NCBI GenBank assembly: GCA_003427395.1
Contig: BFEA01001215.1
Span: 28,011-77,787, forward strand
Length of the DNA stretch: 49,777 bases
Direction of reading: 5' to 3'
Source of the DNA: Chara braunii
Taxonomy: Eukaryota > Streptophyta > Charophyceae > Charales > Characeae
Both the position numbers and the translations under genes were made by a program. The notes under the pieces are model-generated. The model was not told the DNA's origin. It saw only the letters and a list, made by a program, of their open reading frames with translations, and made no database searches. Below, piece after piece: positions 11,923 to 23,089 of this stretch (positions are counted from its first letter, which is position 1; every line of letters begins with the position of its first letter).

Positions 11923-11938
11923 TGGTATCGGAGCTGGT
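11923..11938 (+). other. C primer-binding site (initiator-Met tRNA)
   Basis: TGGTATCGGAGCTGGT begins three bases after the LTR end. It differs at one core position from the plant initiator-Met PBS TGGTATCAGAGC and is identical to the PBS of element E. Confidence 0.8.
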
Positions 11939-13432
11939 TCGAATATCGCCATTCTGGCGCTGGTGTCTTGGTTACTTGGTGTTTGGACAAAGCTTCTATG
12001 CAGTGAGGATACGTTGGCGCTGGCTTGATTAGCCCCACCCAGGTAGAGGGGTGAGGGGCTGGAAGGTTGTGGAGGCAGCTGGATAGCTATCGCGACAACG
12101 GATGTTCGTGGATGATGAGAGCATGCTGACATGGCATTTTGGCTGAGGTGGCACGACATTGTGTTGTTTGTGGTACCGAGGCTATGACCGGTCATCAAAA
12201 TGCACGTCGGCCCAATTGGTGAGAAATCTGTGGTTGGGGGTAACTATCTCCAGGTACGTTGTTCCTATTCCTTATCTACCCTCTCAATCTCTTTTTACCG
12301 TGAGGAAGTGAGTCCAACCTTGAGTGTCCTCTCTTTGGTGAGGAGTCGTGTGCGCTCTATCTTGAGAAACGACATTCTTCCCGGTGGCGCATCTTGCAGG
12401 AGAGGGCGGTGCCTCTGAAGGGCCCTGGTCGAAGCACGGGTCTCGGTCACCATGCCAACCCATGGGAGTAGTACATGTAGGCCATGCTGCTTTGTCCTTT
12501 GAGGCTCTTTGTTGCGTTGATAGAAGGGGTGTGCGGATTGACCAGTCCTAAGCAGACGCTTCCAGACCGTCTATAAACATTTCTAGTTGGGGTCCGAACT
12601 GTCCACTGGCTGTGATCGTTGTCATGATTGCGATGTTAAATAATTCTTGAGGACTCTCGAGGGCTGTCCTTAAATTGCCTCTTGCTCAGCCAGATCAGTC
12701 AGATGTAAGGCTCGTTCCACGCGTGGATAAAGAACGGGCAGGCTGGTCATAAGCATACACCTTGGGCACAGGGGTGGGCCATTAATGCACACCTTAGACA
12801 CTACCGCTTGATGATGCTCATCGGTACGTTGGATACGGTGGAAGGAAGGTTCCAGGTTGGTGCTCGATTATTATTGTTATTATTATTTTATTTCCATTTC
12901 CACATGCATCTGGGCAAATGATTTATTTTATTTTGATTAGTTGAGGTGTGACAGACTGCTAACACCTGACAGACAGCTCTAGACCAGAACTGAAGTAGTC
13001 TACCATTGCTAGTTCTATTTTCTGCTGTTGTTGGAGAACTAGTCAAAGTAGAAGTTAGATCATTTGCATGAGTCTGTATATTTTCGGTTAACACCGCCTG
13101 AACTGCGTTCTGAAATATGGACCGAATAGTTATTTTATTATGTTTATTGTACAAATCGGTTAGACCTTATGTTGTGGTAGGTTCCAGCGAGTACACTAGT
13201 GCAGACAGCGGTCTGCTATAGCTGATGCGGGAGTGTAGCAGTGAGTAGGAGGGAGTTGACGAATAGAGGCTTACATGGCACAGAGCCCTTAGGAAGGCTG
13301 TCGTGTAGAAGGTTTGTTGACCTCACTGAAAGCAGTATGTAGTGTTGGGTCTAAAAGGCAACAACAACAACGGAGCAGAAGTTAGTAAAGGCTGCCGCAG
13401 CAGTAGTGGCATAAGGATCCAACAGACAAGCG
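11939..13432 (+). other. C leader, non-coding
   Basis: No convincing gene is seen. The part up to about 12420 is related, in reverse complement, to 34481-34943, the leader beside unit D. A TTATT-rich run lies near 12870-12895. Confidence 0.55.
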
Positions 13433-15492
13433 ATGCACGCTGATGCACTATTTGCTCAAGTAGGTTTTAGTCAGACAACAGTCTCAAGTCAAATGGCAAG
13501 CTCGCAGTTCAGCAAGCCGCTCCAGCTCACGCTAGTCAACCTGGACATTCACGAGGCATTAGACATTCCTATTCAGTTAGAAGCCGAGATCAGAGACGCA
13601 GAGGATAGGAAGGATAGGATTAGAGATAGGGCCATACTAGTTAGTGGAGAAGACAATGACAAAGTTAGGTTAGAGGGATCAGAAGGAAAAAGACTCAGTA
13701 ACGCAGAGCAAGATCTGAGGGCATGCGAGGTAGGTATGCAAGAGTCCATATCCATGCGAGAAAGTATGGACTGTTCTCTCCTTTCCAGCCAGGTTCAGAT
13801 ACAGAGGGTGGACAATAGAAGTGGACAAGTTGGTACATCCTTAACTGCGCTGCTCAGTGTCCGAGCTGAGGCAACTTTTACTTGTCTCATCGTCGACGAT
13901 TAGAATGTCATCGGTATCAGGTCTTTCTCTAGCTAGACTTGATACTAGTCTGTAAGGCGGACAGCTAGTTGTAGACATGCAGGCTGAGTATGCTTCTTTT
14001 TCTTCCCTTCAGACGACTGCTTCTATAGAACAACCGCACATACCCCAACCTGCACAGCAAGCGACAGTGCAGATTGATGGTAGGACCCAATGGGTTCCGA
14101 ATGCAACATTAGAATAGGCAGAGTCTGCTACAAGAGTAGGAAAGACGAAGCCCTCGACATTTGGTGGAGGCAGGTGCAGTCGCACATTAGGAACAAAAAC
14201 AAATGTCAAAGGGGATAGGTGATCGTTGCAGCAACACGGTGGTTAGAAGGGTTAGTACAACAAAATGGGTAAGACTGGGGCCTTGGTTATTGGGCTGAGG
14301 TATGGTGTCTTAGGCTACAGGTCCTAGGGGTGTTGTAGGGGACCCTTGATCTCATGATTACTCCGTAAAGAAAGAATAGAGAATGGGGTAGTCCTTGGGA
14401 CCACCGAAATTGCGTACGAATACCGTTTCCTATCTAGGTCGGTCTTAGGCATAAAGGATAAGCTTAAACCACCAGTACTTAGCCCAACTATCGTCCGCAG
14501 AGAAAAATAGAGTAGAAACGTTTATAGTCAGATGAATTTGGCCGCTCCTGTAGTAGCCCATACGTTTCCTAAAATCGTGGCGCGTTAATGGGCACAACTC
14601 TAGGAAGTACAGGTGGTTTAAGAACGCAAGTCAGGGTCTAGTCAAAGGGAGGAAGAAGAAGCTACCTCAAGATCAAAACCCTGAAAGCGAAATCTTACTC
14701 TATTTAGCTTCTGGTAGAATCAATAAGGGGTAGAAGGAGTTTATGATCCTGGGGGTATAGATAGAGCGGTGGGCGATCAGAAGACTTCTGAGGGAGAAGT
14801 GCTGGTCGTCTTAAGAGAAGGCTAAGGCAACTGATTTCCAGTAGGTTAATCAGTCTAGGAGCCAACAGGAAGACTTTTTTTTACCAATAGAAATAAGTAG
14901 AGTCTTGCAATGGGTGTGTGGGAAACTAACCCGTAAGGAACGTTTGCGAAGGTTGTGGCCTGTACGGTCGTACCGAGAGGCAGGGTTCAATTGAGTTGGT
15001 CACCGTGAGGGTGCGGCCTCATAGCCTCATAGGGGGCATGAGGCACTCTCAACCTGGGAACGCACTGCAAGCAGTTCCCAGGGTAAACACATCTAGCCCG
15101 AAGAAGTTGTAACCGCTTCTGCTCAGTGTGAGATGGTTGAAGATCCCTCGCCATCTCAAAGATAGTCTGAGGTTACTGACTCCATAGTCACCCTGCAGAC
15201 ACATCTAGACCACATGATGGTCTGTTCGTGTAATGTGTCTGAGTCCTTAGAGGAGCTAGCCGGAATGGTCTATGAAAGACCGGTTAGCCGCCTGGGTGAC
15301 CATAGTTGAGGTCTTGAGGGTTGGTAGAAGTCAATGTTAAAAGGCCTTAACCTGATAGGGCTCTCGCAGGCGATGACTCTACCTGGGACTACACTTGTCG
15401 TTTTTGTGTGGGAATGTTGTGCTCTAGGACCCGGTGCAGCGTCCAAGGAGAACTGTAGAGTCTGTCGTAGGCCACATCAAAAGACGTGTGTA
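13433..15492 (+). pseudogene. C gag-like frame, heavily decayed
   Basis: An open stretch at 13433-13903 (156 aa, acidic, coiled-coil-like around EIRDAEDRKDRIRD) is followed by coding-like segments in other frames, such as PHIPQPAQQATVQIDG near 14040 and SEVTDSIVTLQTHLDHM near 15170. The last reads NCRVCRRPHQKTC at 15451-15489, which resembles a nucleocapsid CCHC zinc knuckle lacking the Gly before His. In the frame 14662-15570 I count nine TAG, two TAA and two TGA. Assignment as gag rests on position and the knuckle, not on a clear capsid match. Confidence 0.45.
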
Positions 15493-16373
15493 GGGGCTAC
15501 ACGATTACTGTAGCACTGTTCCTCCAGCTAAGGGGGAAGGCAACTGTGGACACTAGTCTCGTTTGTTGGATAGCGACAAGCTGTTTGTGACATTTCGCTA
15601 GGAGGTATCACTTCGAGGTTCAAGTGTTCCTATAGGGACATACAAGACCAAGGGTGGGATATTTGCCTAATCTCGAAGTCACGAAAGGGCAGGCCTATCA
15701 AGCTTCTTCCGAGAGAGAAAATGTTGTCGTTTAATCTTCGTATCTCCTTGGAACCGACCAGGAATCATAGACAGGAAGATTGTCCAACAAATAGTTAACA
15801 CTCCTTCCCATGAAGGAAAGAACTATGGGATGACTCTTATGTTATGAAATGACGACTGGCGAATCAAACGAAGGAGAGACGGATAGGGCCATATACGTAC
15901 CCCTAGAGATCATTATATGTATAAAAATCTAACTAAAAGAGATGGGGACGCAGAGACCGATGATCTCCAAATAAATAATATAAAACTTAATTTAATATTT
16001 TACTATTTAAACAAATTACAATAAACACTTTTGGGTAGCTTATATTTAGAATAAAAATGAACATGCGATTGGGCACTTCGAACGCGAATAGAATGCAGAG
16101 AACCTACACTAATGCCTATGGTTGTCCCCCATGCTATACAAAACCTTCTTTCTCCGTCTGGATCTTTTTCTTAAATGTATGTGAAACCAGCAGGACAGAA
16201 GAGTGTAAGGTATTTTACGGAAAGGACTGATCTTTGCAGTAAGCTAGGTAATCGCTATTTGTGAGACCTCAAGGGCTAACTAAGGTACGGGCAGACCTAC
16301 ATGGGTTACCGGACTGCCTAACTGCTCAAACAATCTAAAGATGTCTACCTTATAACCGAACTGCAAAAAGCAA

Positions 16374-16601
16374 GTGGCCGAGACAGAAGGACAGCTAACT
16401 GCGAAATACCTTCAGGAAGACATCCTGAAGCACGGTAAAAGGACTTTTGACGGTGTTGCAGTTATGTTGCAAGCTTACATTGACAGTAAAACTCCTTCCT
16501 ACTTTAAACCTGAATATCAACACCGAAGTATGCTAGCTCAGAAGTTTATTCATAAGCAACTGTTGTGGATTATGATTTACGTCAGGATCACTGTACGGTA
16601 G
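16374..16601 (+). CDS. Unrecognised small ORF inside element C
   Basis: A 75-residue frame with protein-like composition (AKYLQEDILKHGKRTFDGVA, then tyrosine- and lysine-containing segments). I do not recognise it. It lies about 500 bp upstream of the right LTR, where a complete element would carry the end of integrase, but it shows no integrase motif. It may be a remnant of a longer frame, or chance. Confidence 0.25.
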   Translation: MAETEGQLTAKYLQEDILKHGKRTFDGVAVMLQAYIDSKTPSYFKPEYQHRSMLAQKFIHKQLLWIMIYVRITVR

Positions 16602-16610
16602 ACATACTTT

Positions 16611-16758
16611 ATGTCAAGTAAGGAGATTGAGTCTAAGTTAGGCCGCGAGCAGTTACATAAAGACTTGACATCTAGAATACTGCTATGTCAGGTAAGGAGA
16701 TTGAGTCTAAGTTAGGCCGCGAACAGCTACATAAAGACTTGACATCTAGAATACTGCT
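16611..16758. repeat. Two-copy 74-bp tandem repeat in C
   Basis: Copies at 16611-16684 and 16685-16758 differ at only a few positions, so the duplication is recent relative to the decay around it. Confidence 0.85.
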
Positions 16759-17107
16759 ATAGCTAATTAAAGGGGTAGTCAGCAGTCTGGTCTAAATTTT
16801 GGTCTGGTCTATAATCTAGTTCCTGGTTTGGTTTCGGGTTTGATTGGGATGATCACCCCTATAGTACCCACATTAGTGTAAGGCCTCCTCAATCTGTAGG
16901 ATACTTGCCTGCACACATAAATGATGAAAACAGATTATATCATTCATTAAGAATGCGTGTTGCCCCCAACCATGGATATAGACATCCCAAAGAAGGCCTC
17001 CTGGACGTCATATTTTTTGCATCTTCCAAGAAGTTCTACTACACCAAGTCACTGCAGACATCAGGTGGATGAAGAATTTAAAGGCTTCTCACAGGACTTT
17101 CAAAGCT

Positions 17108-17118
17108 AAGGGGGAAGG
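17108..17118 (+). other. C polypurine tract
   Basis: AAGGGGGAAGG lies two bases before the right LTR, the expected primer site for plus-strand DNA synthesis. Confidence 0.75.
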
Positions 17119-17120
17119 TA

Positions 17121-18372
17121 TGCGAGGATTTGACCCCTCGACAGTGTTGGGAAAGGCCTTGCCCGCCCTAAGTGAAGGCGGGCCTGTCAATATGTGCCAA
17201 GGCCTGGGTACAGTACAGTGTGATCACCCTGAAGGGCTCGTATACATGCCGAGAATGAGCCCTCGTGGGGTCCTTAACAGACATGCACATGTTCTGGGCA
17301 GAGGCCCTCAGCAAGCCCTGTGCCTGCCCTAAGTGAAGGCGGGCCTGAATATTCACAAGAGGCCAAGATTTGACATTTTTCCATATGTGTGTATCAGACA
17401 ATTGCAGCACGCCGGTTGGTTACAAAGCAACGCGAGCCTCTCCAAGCTCTTTCCGGAAGTTGCAGCCTCGACGGGCAGTTGAGCCCAGGGCCCAGTACAG
17501 TTAAGGCCCTGGGCGTGTGCTTTAAGAGGTCGACACATCATACAACAACCACAAACCAATGAGATTGCAGCATTGTCGGCACAAAGTGGTCGTGAGCCAA
17601 TGAGATCGCAACGAACATGTGGAGGCTCGTGGACTGCCTAGATGTGCCCAATTGTAAAGTACCCAGGCCCGTAACTGCAACTAAGCCTGGATGCAGGCAT
17701 TGAGGCCCTACTGGAAGATACTGGATGCTCGCCCAGCCAGGCCCAGAGGCAGCGGAGGCTGAGCTCAATTTCCATATAGGAAAGTGAGCATCGCTGGGCA
17801 GGGCATTCTGGCCTAGGCAGGCAATGCGGCCACGCTGCTGCGTTGCAACTTTGTGATCTGCACGAAGCTGCCGACTGGGTCGCGCGCACATGCGTTGGGG
17901 TGTGAGGTGCATTGCTGGGCAGTGGGCGCACGACGGCCATAGCCGGGTTGTTGGGCGCAGGACTAGATGGCGAAGGTGGTCTTTGGGTGTTGAGGATGCA
18001 CACTGTGGGAAGTCAGGGGTGATGAGGAGAGACGAGATACATACCTGGTGCATGAAGAAGGTCAGCTATGGTGTTGACGTCATGTACATTGGTCTTCAAG
18101 GTCGAAGTGAGCCTGTTGCGTAAACACCGGTGTAGTAGGATAGGCAAGTAGTGTAGGCTGGGCGTTGGGCGCCAAATAGAGGAGGAGCAACATTGGATAC
18201 GGTGTTGGTGTGGCCTGAGGGCTTTGACATTTGCTCGTGAGTTCATTGTATTGCTCTTGTTTGGATGGAATCTCGGTGCATTTGCGCTCTCTGCTTGTAC
18301 ATGACTACTTGGATATCTGTGTGATTTCGTAACTTGGTTTTATGTATATGGCCTTTGCTCATATTCCTTGCA
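17121..18372 (+). repeat. C right LTR (1252 bp)
   Basis: Starts TGCGAGG and ends CCTTGCA, matching 10670-11919 throughout. Immediately after it the A2 sequence resumes. Confidence 0.9.
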
Positions 18373-18376
18373 AATA
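18373..18376. other. Probable target-site duplication of C
   Basis: AATA here corresponds to AAAA at 10666-10669. The uninterrupted site in A3 (near 26216) reads GAAAAGATCTTAG, so the four bases are duplicated with one later change. Confidence 0.6.
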
Positions 18377-19190
18377 GATCTTAGTTTAGTGAAAGTCTTA
18401 GGTCCGGCCCAATCCCGAATTGCTGTTATTTCCTTCTCTTTGGGACTTAATTGTTCTTCGTTCAATATGTATTCAAGGTATAATACCTCAGGTTTAGCAA
18501 ACTCAGATTTCTTAGGGTTTGGTTTGTAGTTGTCCTCTCGCAACTTTTGTAGAACTATTCGCAAGTGTTTCTCATGTTCCTCAAGTGTTTTACTTTACAC
18601 GAGGATATCATCGAGATACACTATTATGAACTGATCCAACCATTGACGAAACAATTCATTCATAGACCTTTGAAAAGTAGCAGGTGCGTTAGTCCATCAA
18701 AAACTCATTACGACAAACTCATAGTGTCCATAGTTGGTTTGGAATGCAGTCTTATGTTGATCTTCAGGTGCCACCTTGATTTGGTGGTATCGTGACTTCA
18801 TATCAATCTTACTAAATACTTGCATGCGAGGAAGGGTTTTCGCGTTTTTAACAGTAACGGAATTCAATCCTCGGTAATCAATACAAAGTCTAAGTTCTCC
18901 TTCCTTTTTCGGCACGAATAAGACAGAAGCACCATAGCGGGAGGAACTTGGTCGAATCCATCATTTTTCTATGAGTTATTGCAGTTGTTTCTCTTCTAAT
19001 TCGCTAGGAGACATTTGGTAGATGGGTCTTATGGGAATCTTACTTCCAAGAATAATCTCAATAGTGTGCTTAATGACACATTCAGTAATCATCGTTGGTT
19101 CAATCTGTAAGTCCTTAAATTTATTTAGAAGTTTATCTATAGAAGGAGGATAGGACATAGAACACTCAACGACTCGTTTTACAAGCACCA
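18377..19190 (-). pseudogene. A2 RT 5' half, separated by C
   Basis: This is the RT portion that continues from 10665 on the other side of C. The minus strand shows the RT entry (PIRPIYQMSPSELEE near 19025), [15 protein letters not shown] (near 18880), motif [14 protein letters not shown] (near 18800) with its Asp, and YLDDIL (near 18610). Upstream, the sequence jumps near 19190 directly into gag 3' sequence; compared with A1 about 475 bp carrying protease are missing. Confidence 0.8.
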
Positions 19191-19560
19191 TCGAACTTTC
19201 TTAGCCCACAAACTTCCGAAAGCAATCAATTCATGACCAAGTTCGTCAAGGGTATCGCCGAGAGAGGCAAAACACAAAACAATTTCAGGATGTTTCAAGC
19301 GATGGGCCGAAGAAGAGCTATTCTCCGCCATGTGAGTTGGGGGGTTGAAAGGGGTTTCAGGCACCTTACCTTTTATGCAAACCCTCCAACTCAGTAGGAG
19401 CAGACGCAACTCCTACTAGCTGCTCCCTTTTGGGTTAACGATAAGGGGGCACCATGAGATGATGTGTCTTGCAGTGCCACACTTCAGGTTTTGCCGATTG
19501 TTCATCCGTTCCTGCCACTCTTCTCATGTCAGGTTCATTTGCTCCCAAGGCTTCCAAACT
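19191..19560 (-). pseudogene. A2 gag 3' end with damaged zinc knuckle
   Basis: The minus strand reads NLKCGTARHIISWC near 19450-19490, a nucleocapsid CCHC box in which the first Cys is Asn. Downstream come ETPFNPPTHMAEN and SLGDTLDELGHELIAFG, also present in A1. The reading frame then runs into the deletion junction with RT. Confidence 0.6.
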
Positions 19561-19681
19561 TCAATGCTAGAATGCTCCGAGAAGGAGCGTGGTCTCTTCT
19601 TCTTATATCTCCCGTAATTGGTGCCACCCTTGTTGGCCACCATGGTAGTGACGTCACCCTTCTTAGACTCACTGCCACCAT

Positions 19682-20458
19682 TTAGCTACACCCTCGGCCT
19701 CATCAAGGGGCCACTTCTCCATCGTGTCATCATCGAAGACGACAAGGGTGTGATCCTTTTTCTTCTACCTCTACATGATCCTCTTACCATTTTTGAACCC
19801 ACCTGACGGACGACTTTGTTCAACGGACACATAGATGCCTTTTACCTTTGCAGTCATTTGCTCCCTCTGGAGCGCGAGGTCACGGAATCGTTTGTAGTTA
19901 TACTTACCGGATTTGGCTTCGACCATGAGCTGTCCACGAATGGGCTTGGGCAACAAGTGAGAGTAGATGTAGAGGACTTGGTTATCCTGTAGGTTCAAAC
20001 CGGGTACCTGCAATAGATGATCCACTTCGTGGGACAAAGCATCCACAATAGTCCAAGGCTTTTGACTGATGGTAGTGAGCTCGTCAAAGGCTTTGTAAGT
20101 CGTCGTTTTGTCAAGGAATCTCTCCTTGATCTTCTGGAGAAACTCCCTGAGTGTAATTGTTTTGGCCCACTCACCTATGTCTTCGAAACCAGCGGCGTTA
20201 GCTTTGGATAATACCCACTCCATGGCGGCTTCACCAAGACAGGGGGTCGAAAACATGACTTGGCTTTCGACCTCAAAAGGAGTGGTGCTGCAGTAAGTTT
20301 GTATTTCTTGTATCCAAAATGCCAGATGTTCTCCTCGCTTACCATTGTACGTGAAAGGAAGATTCATCTTAACCTTTTCTCTCTTTTTCACAACTTCCTT
20401 CTTCGCAGGCTCGCGGTCTTTCTTCGTTAGCTCCTTTGTCGGTTCCTCACTACCACCA
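19682..20458 (-). pseudogene. A2 gag segment, duplicated copy 1
   Basis: One of two tandem copies of a ~777-bp gag segment. The longest open frame (19771-20499, 242 aa) is the cleanest gag in the window: PFTYNGKRGEHLAFW, CLGEAAMEWVLSKANAAGF, EFLQKIKERFLD and LNLQDNQVLYIYSHLLPKP, matching the retrotransposon gag fold. The frame begins inside copy 2, so the duplication fused the end of one segment to the start of the other. Confidence 0.8.
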
Positions 20459-21602
20459 TTAGCTACACCCTCGGCCTCATCGAGGGGCAACTTCTCCATT
20501 GTGTCGTCATCGAAGACGACAAGGGTGTGATCCTTTTTCTTCTGCCTCTATAGGATCCTCTTGCCATTTTCGAACCCACCTGACGAACCACTTTGTTCAA
20601 CGGACACATAGATGCCTTTTACCTTTGCAGTCATTTGCTCCCTCAGAAGCACGAGGTCACAAATTGTTTGTAGTTTTACTTACCGGATTTGGCTTCAACT
20701 ATGAGTTGCCCACGAATGGGCTTGGGCAATGTGCGAGAGTAGATGTAGAGGACTTGGTTATCCTTCAGGTTCAAACCGGGTACCTGCAACAGACGATCCA
20801 CTTCGCGGGACAAAGCATCCACAGTAGTCCAACGCTTTTGACTGATGGTAGTGAGCTCGTCAAAGGCTTTGTCAGCCGTCGTTTTGTCAAGGAATGTCTC
20901 CTTCATCTTTTGGAGAAACTCCCCAAGTGTAATTGTTTTGGCCCACTCACCTATGGCTTTGAAACCAGCGACGTTAGCTTTGGACAATACACACTCCTTG
21001 GCAACTTCACCAAGACAGAAGGTCGAAAACGCGACTTGGCTTTCGACCTCAACAGGAGTGGTGTTGCGGTAAGTTTGTATTTCTTCTATCCAAAATACCA
21101 GATGTTCCCCTCGCTTACCGTTGTACGTGAAAGCACGCTTCATCTTAACCTTCTCTTTCTTTTTCTCAACTTCCTTCTTCGCAGGCTCGTGGTCTTTCTT
21201 AGCCGGCTCCTTTGTCGGTTCCTCTTTCTTTGAGGTCTCAGGTTCTTTATGAGACTTCATGGCATCTTTCGTCAACTTTTCTTGGGGTTCTTTCCTGTCT
21301 TCCTTCCTTTAGGCCTCCTAATGCACCACTTTGTTCTTTCCCTTTACCGATCTTGTCACCATCTGCAGTTTGGCGATGACATTGTCAATCTTTGTTTCTA
21401 AGTGGGCGAGGTAAGCCATCATATTTTGTAGAACAAATGCCAAGTCAACTTATTTACCCTCCATGTTCATATCAAACCTTTGTGTAATTTCTTCTACTTT
21501 TTTTGCCTCTTCTTTTTTCTCGTTCTTTTCTTTCTGATAGGCTTCTTTCTTTTTCAATTTTGCTTTCAATGCAACTTGCAATCCTCGGATAGTGTCATCC
21601 AT
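20459..21602 (-). pseudogene. A2 gag copy 2 and N-terminal part
   Basis: The original gag. The probable start is ATG at 21600-21602 (MDDTIRGLQ), followed by a lysine-rich coiled-coil and the capsid part open at 20676-21275. Stops at 21450-21452 and 21309-21311 interrupt the N-terminal third at the same codons as in A1. The capsid part shows EFLQKMKETFLDKTTADKAF and RLLQVPGLNLKDNQVLYIYS. Confidence 0.75.
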
Positions 21603-21608
21603 TATTTC

Positions 21609-22172
21609 TTATGCCAGTTCTTCTTTCCTTTCATATGATTTCGCCTTCCCTTTTTCTTTTGCCTTTTCTCCTTTCGTCATCCTCGCAAATTGCTCGACAA
21701 CACAGTGATGGAGCGCCATCCATGCTCGACCAATAGTTTGTTGCACTTTTCCACTGGGTTCCAACATGTGGACAACAGTTTCAGCCTGTTGTAGTTTGTC
21801 TTCTACCGCCCGCAGATCGAACAGGCTGCGTACATGTTGTCCAGCCTCGGGTCCAACTTCTTGCATCTCTTGGAGCAATGTACGAAGACAGTTCAACATT
21901 TGTTGTCGTCGTTCCTCAATTTGGCCACAAGTTTTCCTTACTACGTCTTCTTCATCAGCAAAAATAGTGATCCAGATGGGGTAGAAGAGATGGGAAATAA
22001 AACGGTTTAGTATGGACGCAAACAGACAATTCCACACAAAAGCCATCCTAAAGAGTGAGTTTGCCACACAGTAAACTTTAAAAGACAATAGAAGATTCCA
22101 CAGCCTCACTTCAGTTTCTGATTCCACGACAAAAAAAATAAAAAGAAATAAATAAGGATTTAGATTCTTCAA
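21609..22172 (-). CDS. Upstream ORF before A2 gag (up to 187 aa)
   Basis: Open minus-strand frame whose TAA (21609-21611) sits two codons before the gag ATG. The body is Gln/Glu-rich and probably coiled-coil (CGQIEERRQQMLNCLRTLLQ, AVEDKLQQAETVVHMLE) and ends KGEKAKEKGKAKSYERKEEL. The first ATG gives a hydrophobic N-terminus (LNPYLFLFIFFVV) that may be artefactual; a later ATG (MAFVWNCLF) is an alternative. It is conserved in A1 but broken there. Role unknown; it could be the true N-terminus of gag. Confidence 0.5.
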   Translation of the reverse strand: MKNLNPYLFLFIFFVVESETEVRLWNLLLSFKVYCVANSLFRMAFVWNCLFASILNRFISHLFYPIWITIFADEEDVVRKTCGQIEERRQQMLNCLRTLLQEMQEVGPEAGQHVRSLFDLRAVEDKLQQAETVVHMLEPSGKVQQTIGRAWMALHHCVVEQFARMTKGEKAKEKGKAKSYERKEELA

Positions 22173-23074
22173 TTTTTTCTATCTTTAATTATGTTGTTTA
22201 TCTGTGTGATGACGTTCTTATGTGAGAGTGTACAGGTATCACAACCACGACCAGTGTGATCAAGACAACAATACAGTTGGTGAGTAGCAAGCATCCATAG
22301 AACAGCCCATGGCAGGTGAGTAGAGTCAGGCAACAACAACACGAATCAATGTGTCAGTTGACCAGCCTCTTGCTGTCTCACTACAGATAGTCGTGCCATG
22401 CAACAAGATCGACGCGTGGCACTACGACAGAACCCTGTGCAATATCGCCCGTCAGTGCACAAAGTGCAAGTTTAGGTCCCCACCAATCTTCACGATAATG
22501 GCATCACAATTCTCCTTGCCACGTGTCACATCCCAGTCTGGCCAACGCAGCATATGCACGGAATATGCCGCATTAGTGTTAGTGGCCAACAAGGTCGTTA
22601 AATGGGAAGTCATCCACGTCAGCATCGCATAATTCTGCCAAACCCGTTCGTCAATGGTATGCCATGTCAGACTGAAGATACCAGGGGCCTGGGAAGCGCC
22701 ACGTCAGCAGGTAAGTCGCGACATAGGTAAGTGCCACGTTAGACAATACCCACTGGTCCTTTGGACGCCACGTCAACATCCATGCGCCATGCCACGTAGG
22801 CAACTCTCCCAATGCCACGTCAGCAGTTTCCCCCACTCTCTCTCTCACGGATCGCCACCTCAACAACAATGCGCCATGTTAGCAACGTCGCCATCTCTTC
22901 TTCAAGTCCACGTCATCATCTTCGTTAGGTAGGTGCGCGTGCACGTTAGACAATGTCCTGATTGCGATTATAATCACGCTCGTCTATAGACGCAATTCAA
23001 ATTGTGTGTGGCACCACCCTTACTTAGCTCGGTCGGTCACGGCGCACAACAACAGATCGTTACGAAAGAGGTAA
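22173..23074 (-). promoter_or_regulatory. A2 leader with CCACGTCA motifs
   Basis: Non-coding counterpart of 6431-7504. CCACGTCA or one-off variants occur near 22616, 22698, 22730, 22768, 22815 and 22908. No ORF is credible. Confidence 0.5.
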
Positions 23075-23086
23075 GCTCTCATACCA
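23075..23086 (-). other. A2 primer-binding site (initiator-Met tRNA)
   Basis: The minus strand reads TGGTATGAGAGC, 11 of 12 matching TGGTATCAGAGC, three bases from the LTR edge. Confidence 0.8.
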
Positions 23087-23089
23087 GAT

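Larger units (their letters stand above)
10670..18372 (+). mobile_element. Complete LTR retrotransposon C, no pol, nested in A2
   Basis: The element starts TGCAAGG and ends CCTTGCA. It has two LTRs of about 1.25 kb, a PBS right after the left LTR, a polypurine tract right before the right LTR, and AAAA/AATA flanks consistent with a 4-bp target duplication. The A2 RT sequence resumes exactly at 18377. The 5.2-kb interior has no recognisable protease, RT or integrase, only a gag-like decayed frame ending in a zinc-knuckle-like motif. This fits a large non-autonomous (LARD-type) element. Confidence 0.85.

Noticed and set aside
13980-15570. Alternative genetic code with TAG read as Gln
   Set aside because: TAA and TGA stops and frameshifts also occur, other elements keep CAG for Gln, and overall stop density in C is near random; decay is simpler.
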